Below, in pieces: positions 59,622 through 64,000 of a DNA stretch of 64,000 nt. The notes beneath the pieces are model-generated. The model was not told the DNA's origin and did not search any database. It worked only from the letters and a program-made list of their open reading frames with translations. The position numbers and the translations under genes were made by a program. Source of the DNA: Lysobacter_I brunescens (GTDB lineage Bacteria; Pseudomonadota; Gammaproteobacteria; Xanthomonadales; Xanthomonadaceae); contig NZ_JBHTIF010000001.1 of NCBI RefSeq assembly GCF_042677005.1, positions 186,001 through 250,000 of the forward strand, given 5' to 3'. Within the stretch, counting starts at the first letter, position 1; each line of letters begins with the position of its first letter.

Positions 59622-60050
59622 ATGCAGGCACACGCCACGACGCCCTCGACGAAGGTGGTCGTCGCGCAGGCGACGGCGCTCGCGGTCGCGGGCGTCGCCG
59701 GCGTGCTGCTGCTGCGCGTCTTCGACCCGGTCGCCAACAGCGGCCTGTTCCCGCAATGCCCGTTCCACGCGCTGACCGGCGGCTGGTGCATCGGCTGCGG
59801 GATGACCCGCGCCCTGCACGCGCTGGCCCACTTCGACCTGCCGCGCGCGTTCTCGATGAACCCGCTGATGGTGCTGTTGCTGCTGCTGTCGCCGGCGATG
59901 CTGGCCTGGTACTGGGGCTGGCGCCCGCGCGCGCTCGCGCCGCTGATGCGGCTGATGGGCGAGCCGAAGTTCTGGCTGGTGCTGCTGCCTGGCTACATGT
60001 TGCTGCGCAACCTGCCGTGGTGGCCGTTCACGCTGCTCGCGCCCGGCTGA
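59622..60050 (+). CDS. DUF2752 membrane protein
   Basis: The 142-residue protein has the DUF2752 core CPFHALTGGWCIGCGMTRALHAL (about 46-68). It has the C-P-x-H and C-x-G-C-G-M-T-R pattern, preceded by one membrane helix and followed by two or three more. The Cys and His residues could bind a metal, but this is unproved. The gene is 3 bases after the CD225 gene, so they form one operon. The function is unknown. Confidence 0.87.
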   Translation: MQAHATTPSTKVVVAQATALAVAGVAGVLLLRVFDPVANSGLFPQCPFHALTGGWCIGCGMTRALHALAHFDLPRAFSMNPLMVLLLLLSPAMLAWYWGWRPRALAPLMRLMGEPKFWLVLLPGYMLLRNLPWWPFTLLAPG

Positions 60051-60080
60051 CGCGGCAGCGTTCATCGACGAGCGATTAAC

Positions 60081-60743
60081 GTGCCGGACATGCCTGCCGT
60101 CCTTCGCCTGTCCTTCGCCGCGTGCCTGCTGTCCGCCGCGTCCCTCCTGCCTGTTCCGTCCACGAACGCACAGACACCCAAGCTCAACCGCTGCGTGGCG
60201 CCCAACGGCGACACCGTCTATACCGACCGGCGCTGCGACGAGATCGGCGCGCAATCGCGCAGCCTGCGCTCGCCGACCGGCGCCACCCTGTCCACGCGGC
60301 GCATGGCCTGCGCGCGCACGCTCCAGGACCTGGTCCACGAGATCTCGGCCGCGATCGACAACCGCGACGCGAACCGTCTCGGCGCGGTCTATCACTGGGT
60401 CGGCCACGACGATGCCAGCGGCGCCAAGGTCTACGACCGCCTGCAGGCCATCGTCGACCGACCGCTGGTCGACATCGCACCGCTGCGCGCCAGTGCGCCG
60501 GTGGAGGACGTCCCACCCATCGCGGCGCCATCGCCCGAATCGAACGCAGCGCTGCCCGCAGCGCCTGCGACGCCCGCCACGGCCGCCGAGACCGTCGGCA
60601 CCGATGCGCCCCCGCCGCCAGGCCCCGTGCGTCGCGCGCCCTACGGCCTGCGCCTGCAGCAGACCCTGCGCAACAGCGCGACGCCGTCGCGCACCGACCT
60701 GCGGCTCCAGCGCCATTTCGACTGCTGGTGGATCACGTTCTGA
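60081..60743 (+). CDS. Secreted DUF4124-like protein
   Basis: The 220-residue product begins at GTG 60081 or ATG 60090. A signal peptide (about 5-31) is followed by LNRCVAPNGDTVYTDRRCDE, a DUF4124-like segment with two Cys. A helical middle part (MACARTLQDLVHEISAAIDNRDANRL), a Pro/Ala-rich linker (about 155-185) and an Arg-rich end (APYGLRLQQTLRNSATPSR) follow. It is the third gene of the CD225-DUF2752 group by direction, 30 bases away. The role is unknown. Confidence 0.68.
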   Translation: MPDMPAVLRLSFAACLLSAASLLPVPSTNAQTPKLNRCVAPNGDTVYTDRRCDEIGAQSRSLRSPTGATLSTRRMACARTLQDLVHEISAAIDNRDANRLGAVYHWVGHDDASGAKVYDRLQAIVDRPLVDIAPLRASAPVEDVPPIAAPSPESNAALPAAPATPATAAETVGTDAPPPPGPVRRAPYGLRLQQTLRNSATPSRTDLRLQRHFDCWWITF

Positions 60744-60923
60744 GACAGTGATCGCGGCGCCGGCCGCGATGCTGCGCTGCAGCTTGCACCGGCCTCACGG
60801 GCGTGAAAACCATGCCGCCGGGCAAGGGGTCCGGGCCGGCATTCCACAACACCACCATTCGCTTCGGTATCGCACCCTTCGGCCTGGGCGCCGCGGTGCC
60901 GGAGATCAGGGAGAGATCGACCG

Positions 60924-62177
60924 ATGAAGCGTTCCATTCTGTTCACCGCGCTCGGCGCGGTGGCGCTGCTTGGCCTTGCCGCAACCGCGACCCAGGCCGC
61001 ACGCACCCCGCTGTTCACCGCATCGAAGGCCGCCGCCGGCATCACCGGCGATGTCAGCTACCGCGCGCTGTCCGACAACCGCGCCACCGAATCGCTGCAG
61101 ATCGTGCGCGCCGATGCCGGCATGATCAACGCGAACGCCGAGCGCCTGCCGCTCGGCCTGGGCGACATGGGCACCGCGTATCGCCAGTACAGCAAGCGCA
61201 ATCCCGACGGCACCGAGGTGTGGTACGGCACGCTGGGCAAGGGCTTCGGCCTGGCCGACGCGCTGCGCCACAAGGCCACCGGCGAAATCGCCGATGACCC
61301 GAACAATTCGGTGATGATCGTGCGCAACGGCGACAAGCTGACCGGCACGATCCGCTCGAAGGGCCAGCTCTACAGCCTGCGCCCGCTGCGTTCCGGCGGC
61401 CATGCCATCGTGCGCGTCAACGAGGCGAAGATGCCGGCCGACCACCCGGCCGCGTATGCCGGCCTGCCGCGCATCGAGATGGGCAATGCGCTGAAGACCA
61501 ACGGCCGCGCCAGCATCGCCGCCAGCACGATCCGCGTGCTCGTTGCCTACACGCCATCGGCCGCCACCGCCAGCGGCGACATCACCGGCCTGATCAATCT
61601 CGCCATCGCCGAGACCAACCAGGGTTATGCGAACAGCGGCGTCGACATCAGCGTCCAGCTGGCCTCCTCGGTGCGCGTGACGTACACCGAATCCGGCAGC
61701 TTCAGCACCGACCTGTCGCGCTTCCGCGGCACGACCGACGGCTACATGGATTCGATCCACACCACCCGCAACAGCACCGCTGCCGACGTCGGCGTGCTGG
61801 TCATCAACAACAGCTCGTCCTGCGGCCTGGCCTCGGGTATCGGTTCGTCGGCATCGACCGCGTTCGCGGCGGTGCACTGGAGCTGCGCCACGGGCTACTA
61901 CTCGTTCGGCCACGAAATCGGCCACCTGCAGTCCGCACGCCACGACATCGCCACCGACGGCTCGCTGACGCCGTACGCCTATGGTCACGGCTACCGTTCG
62001 CCGACGAATGCCTGGCGCACGATCATGGCCTACAACTGCACGTCGAGCTGCCCGCGCATCAACTACTGGTCCAACCCCGCCAAGACCTACGGCGGCCAGG
62101 CCATGGGCAGCACCACGCGTGCGCACAACCAGCGCGTGCTCAACACCACGGCCGCGACCATCGCCGCATTCCGCTGA
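60924..62177 (+). CDS. Secreted reprolysin-like metalloprotease (copy 1)
   Basis: The 417-residue product has a signal peptide (MKRSILFTALGAVALLGLAATATQA), a propeptide (about 27-200, with DDPNNSVMIVRNGDKLTGTI) and an M12-type catalytic domain. The zinc motif is H330-E331-xx-H334-xxxxx-H340-D341 (HEIGHLQSARHD), and the Met-turn is M368 (RTIMAYN). The glycine three residues after the second His, normal in this family, is Ser337 here. C300 and C321 may form a disulfide. No cysteine is in the propeptide, so a cysteine switch is not used. A paralogue follows at 62468. A terminator-like hairpin lies after its stop. Confidence 0.88.
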   Translation: MKRSILFTALGAVALLGLAATATQAARTPLFTASKAAAGITGDVSYRALSDNRATESLQIVRADAGMINANAERLPLGLGDMGTAYRQYSKRNPDGTEVWYGTLGKGFGLADALRHKATGEIADDPNNSVMIVRNGDKLTGTIRSKGQLYSLRPLRSGGHAIVRVNEAKMPADHPAAYAGLPRIEMGNALKTNGRASIAASTIRVLVAYTPSAATASGDITGLINLAIAETNQGYANSGVDISVQLASSVRVTYTESGSFSTDLSRFRGTTDGYMDSIHTTRNSTAADVGVLVINNSSSCGLASGIGSSASTAFAAVHWSCATGYYSFGHEIGHLQSARHDIATDGSLTPYAYGHGYRSPTNAWRTIMAYNCTSSCPRINYWSNPAKTYGGQAMGSTTRAHNQRVLNTTAATIAAFR

Positions 62178-62217
62178 GACGGCACGATGCCTCGCCGACG
62201 CGCGAGTGCATCGATCA

Positions 62218-62247
62218 CGAAGACGGGGCCTCATGGCCCCGTCTTCG
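62218..62247 (+). terminator. Terminator of reprolysin copy 1
   Basis: A 13-base stem (cgaagacggggcc / ggccccgtcttcg) with a TCAT loop starts 41 bases past the stop. A T6 run occurs 14 bases later (62261-62266), not directly at the stem, so termination strength is uncertain. Confidence 0.6.
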
Positions 62248-62467
62248 CGTTGCGGCGACGTTTTTTCTCGCGCGGATACGCTGAAAAAGCACGACACAGG
62301 ACACGGCGCACCACCTGACGAACGGTGCTTGCGGGCCTGCGCCTGCGCGCGCAGGATCGTCACGGGCAAGGCGTACGGGCCATCCTCATCACGGATCGAG
62401 CACCTGGAACTGCCCATCGCATCACGGCTCGGACGCCGCAGTTCCTGGTTGCAGGGAGACGCAACGC

Positions 62468-63745
62468 ATGAAACGTTCCATCCTCTTCGTCGGCATCGCA
62501 GGCATCGTCGCGCTCGGCCTGGGCGCCGCCGCCACGCAGGCCGCGCGCAATCCGCTGTTTTCCTCGACGACGCTCTCGGCCAGGTCGGCGAACGTCGCCG
62601 GCGACGCCGGTTACCGCGCGCTGTCGAGCAATCGCGCCACCACCTCGCTGCGCGTGGTGCAGGCCGACGCCAGCCTGATCGGCGACCAGACCGACGTACT
62701 GCCGCTGGGCCTGGGCGACCTGGGCACGGCGTTCAGGCAGTACAGCCGCCGCAATCCGGACGGCACGCAGGTGTGGTACGGCACGCTGGGCAAGCGCTTC
62801 GGCCTCGTCGACACGCTGCGCTACAAGGCCACCGGCGAAATCGCCGACGACCCGAACAATTCGGTGATGATCGTGCGCCAAGGCAACCAGATGTCCGGCA
62901 CCATCCGCGCCAACGGCCAGCTCTACACGCTGCAGCCGCTGGCGAAGGGCGGCGGCCACGTGATCGCGCGCATCGACGAATCGCGCATGCCGGCCGACCA
63001 TCCTGCCGCCTACACCGACATGTGGCGCGCATCGCTCGCCGAACATCCGCAGGTGAAGGCCGCGACGACGCGCGCCACCGCCCTCGCGCCGGTCACCGTG
63101 CGCGTGATGGTCGTCTTCAGCACCGCCGCCGCGACCGCCGTGGGCAACACCACGACCAAGGCCAACCTGGCGATTTCCGAAAGCAACCAGAGCTTCGCCA
63201 ACAGCGGCGCGAACATGAGCTTCCAGCTCGCCGGCGTGTACACCGCGAACTACGTCAACTCCACGTTCGACACCGACCTCAGCCGCTTCCGCGGCACGAC
63301 CGACGGCTATCTCGACAGCTACCACACCACGCGCAACAACATCGCCGCCGACGTAGCCGTGCTGATCACCACCAACACCCAGTACTGCGGCCTCGGCTAC
63401 CTCAACTCGACCGCGGCGACCGCATTCAGCGTGACCGCGGCCTCGTGCATGACCGGCTATTACTCGTTCGCGCACGAGATCGGCCACAACTTCGGCGCGC
63501 GCCACGATCCCGCCACCGATCCGTCGACGACGCCGGTCGCCTATGCGCACGGCTACCGTTCGCCGACGAATGCCTGGCGCACGATCATGGCCTACAACTG
63601 CACCAACGCCGGTGGCTGCCCGCGCATCAACTACTGGTCCAACCCGGCGAAGACCTACAACGGCCAGGCCATGGGCACCGCCGCCACCAGCAACAACACG
63701 CGCCAGCTCAACGAGCGCGTGGCCACGGTCGCCGCGTTCCGCTGA
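62468..63745 (+). CDS. Secreted reprolysin-like metalloprotease (copy 2)
   Basis: The 425-residue paralogue of the preceding gene has the canonical reprolysin motif H336-E337-xx-H340-xxxxx-H346-D347 (HEIGHNFGARHD) and Met-turn M374. The signal peptide is MKRSILFVGIAGIVALGLGAAATQA. Propeptide landmarks are shared with copy 1 (NPDGTQVWYGTLGKRFGLVD; DDPNNSVMIVRQGNQMSGTI). C307 and C327 may be paired. The ends of both copies are nearly identical (YRSPTNAWRTIMAYNCT; RINYWSNPAKTY), so they come from a tandem duplication. A hairpin follows. It is likely an extracellular protease of a predatory or scavenging bacterium. Confidence 0.9.
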   Translation: MKRSILFVGIAGIVALGLGAAATQAARNPLFSSTTLSARSANVAGDAGYRALSSNRATTSLRVVQADASLIGDQTDVLPLGLGDLGTAFRQYSRRNPDGTQVWYGTLGKRFGLVDTLRYKATGEIADDPNNSVMIVRQGNQMSGTIRANGQLYTLQPLAKGGGHVIARIDESRMPADHPAAYTDMWRASLAEHPQVKAATTRATALAPVTVRVMVVFSTAAATAVGNTTTKANLAISESNQSFANSGANMSFQLAGVYTANYVNSTFDTDLSRFRGTTDGYLDSYHTTRNNIAADVAVLITTNTQYCGLGYLNSTAATAFSVTAASCMTGYYSFAHEIGHNFGARHDPATDPSTTPVAYAHGYRSPTNAWRTIMAYNCTNAGGCPRINYWSNPAKTYNGQAMGTAATSNNTRQLNERVATVAAFR

Positions 63746-63771
63746 TCCCGGACGCAGCATCCGCGGTATAC

Positions 63772-63797
63772 GAAACGGGGCCGCAAGGCCCCGTTTC
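63772..63797 (+). terminator. Terminator of reprolysin copy 2
   Basis: An 11-base stem (gaaacggggcc / ggccccgtttc) with a GCAA loop begins 27 bases past the stop. The right arm contains a short T-run (gttt). It closes the protease pair before ilvE. Confidence 0.6.
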
Positions 63798-63843
63798 CGT
63801 GATCCGGACCGGCGGCGCACTGTGTGCCGGGCGGCCATTGGCC

Positions 63844-63849
63844 TAAAAT
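63844..63849 (+). promoter_or_regulatory. -10 box of ilvE
   Basis: TAAAAT at 63844-63849 matches the -10 consensus in five of six positions, 30 bases before the ATG at 63880. The -35 position is unclear. Confidence 0.5.
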
Positions 63850-63879
63850 TGCGCTTTCCCTCGACCCGCGGACACCGAC

Positions 63880-64000
63880 ATGGCGCAGCAATACCCCCAA
63901 TGGATCTGGCACAACGGCAAGATCAAGCCCTGGGCCGAAGCCACCACCCACGTCATGTCGCACGCGCTGCACTACGGCTCGTCGGTGTTCGAAGGCATCC
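63880..64000 (+). CDS. ilvE: Branched-chain amino acid aminotransferase, N-terminal part
   Basis: The gene starts at ATG 63880 and leaves the window at its right edge after 40 codons. The visible sequence includes QQYPQWIWHNGKIKPWAEAT and HVMSHALHYGSSVFEGI, which is the start of fold-type IV aminotransferases of the IlvE group. The V-M-S-H-A-L-H-Y-G-S-S-V-F-E-G-I stretch is diagnostic. IlvE makes leucine, isoleucine and valine from their 2-oxo acids with glutamate as donor. Confidence 0.9.
   Translation, partial: MAQQYPQWIWHNGKIKPWAEATTHVMSHALHYGSSVFEGI

Overview
The window looks like a chromosomal segment of a high-GC gammaproteobacterium of the family Xanthomonadaceae, most like Lysobacter, Luteimonas or a relative. 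This is inference, not a database match. The reasons are the strong G/C bias at third codon positions, the gene orders lptG-lptF/pepA-holC-valS, trpG-trpD-trpC and fis-purH-purD, a bacterial H-NS of the short xanthomonad type, several secreted zinc proteases, and several families of short palindromic intergenic repeats. No rRNA, tRNA, CRISPR array, insertion sequence or prophage was seen. The window opens inside an RDD-family membrane protein and closes inside a branched-chain aminotransferase.

Layout. 1-2250: RDD protein end, a two-gene RNA-repair-like pair (PNKP-like kinase and Thg1-like 3'-5' polymerase, ATGA-coupled) and a converging hypothetical gene. 2320-10020: the lipopolysaccharide export permeases lptF-lptG diverge from pepA, an unknown small gene, holC and valS. 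10021-17900: a four-copy palindrome array, the coupled pssA-holD-rimI genes, a DUF4124 protein, proS, an H-NS protein, a threonine/serine exporter, and etfB-etfA. 18090-23160: an ATP-grasp protein, the two subunits of a 3-oxoacid CoA-transferase, yqgE, an exonuclease, ruvX and pyrB. 23180-28440: a membrane protein, then a fatty-acid desaturase with its ferredoxin-type reductase, divergent from a FabR-like repressor over a shared operator, then mgtE.

28860-40700 is the accessory part. It holds an ECF sigma factor with a Ser/Thr kinase-TPR protein, a GrpB-family protein, and a secretion cluster: a secreted unknown protein divergent from a winged-helix/TM/TPR regulator, then a secreted protein with a thermolysin-type propeptide and a probable beta-pore-forming C-terminus, divergent from a secreted metzincin. 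Both divergent promoter regions carry TGATC-type direct repeats spaced 10-11 bp, the geometry expected of an OmpR/PhoB-type DNA-binding domain. The regulator between them may therefore control the whole cluster. This is the best candidate here for an undescribed regulon, together with the kinase/Thg1-like pair.

40800-53600: a trp operon with two unusual passengers (HAD phosphatase and ABM-fold protein), a second copy of the metzincin, prmA, a zinc-ribbon DUF3426 protein, fis, purH, a tiny membrane protein, two lipoproteins and purD. 53660-57140: two duplicated XRE regulators beside a large protein that looks like a decayed type III restriction helicase. 57230-64000: an LplT-like/PlsC fusion, a CD225 protein with a DUF2752 protein, a DUF4124-like protein, two tandem reprolysin-type proteases, and the start of ilvE.
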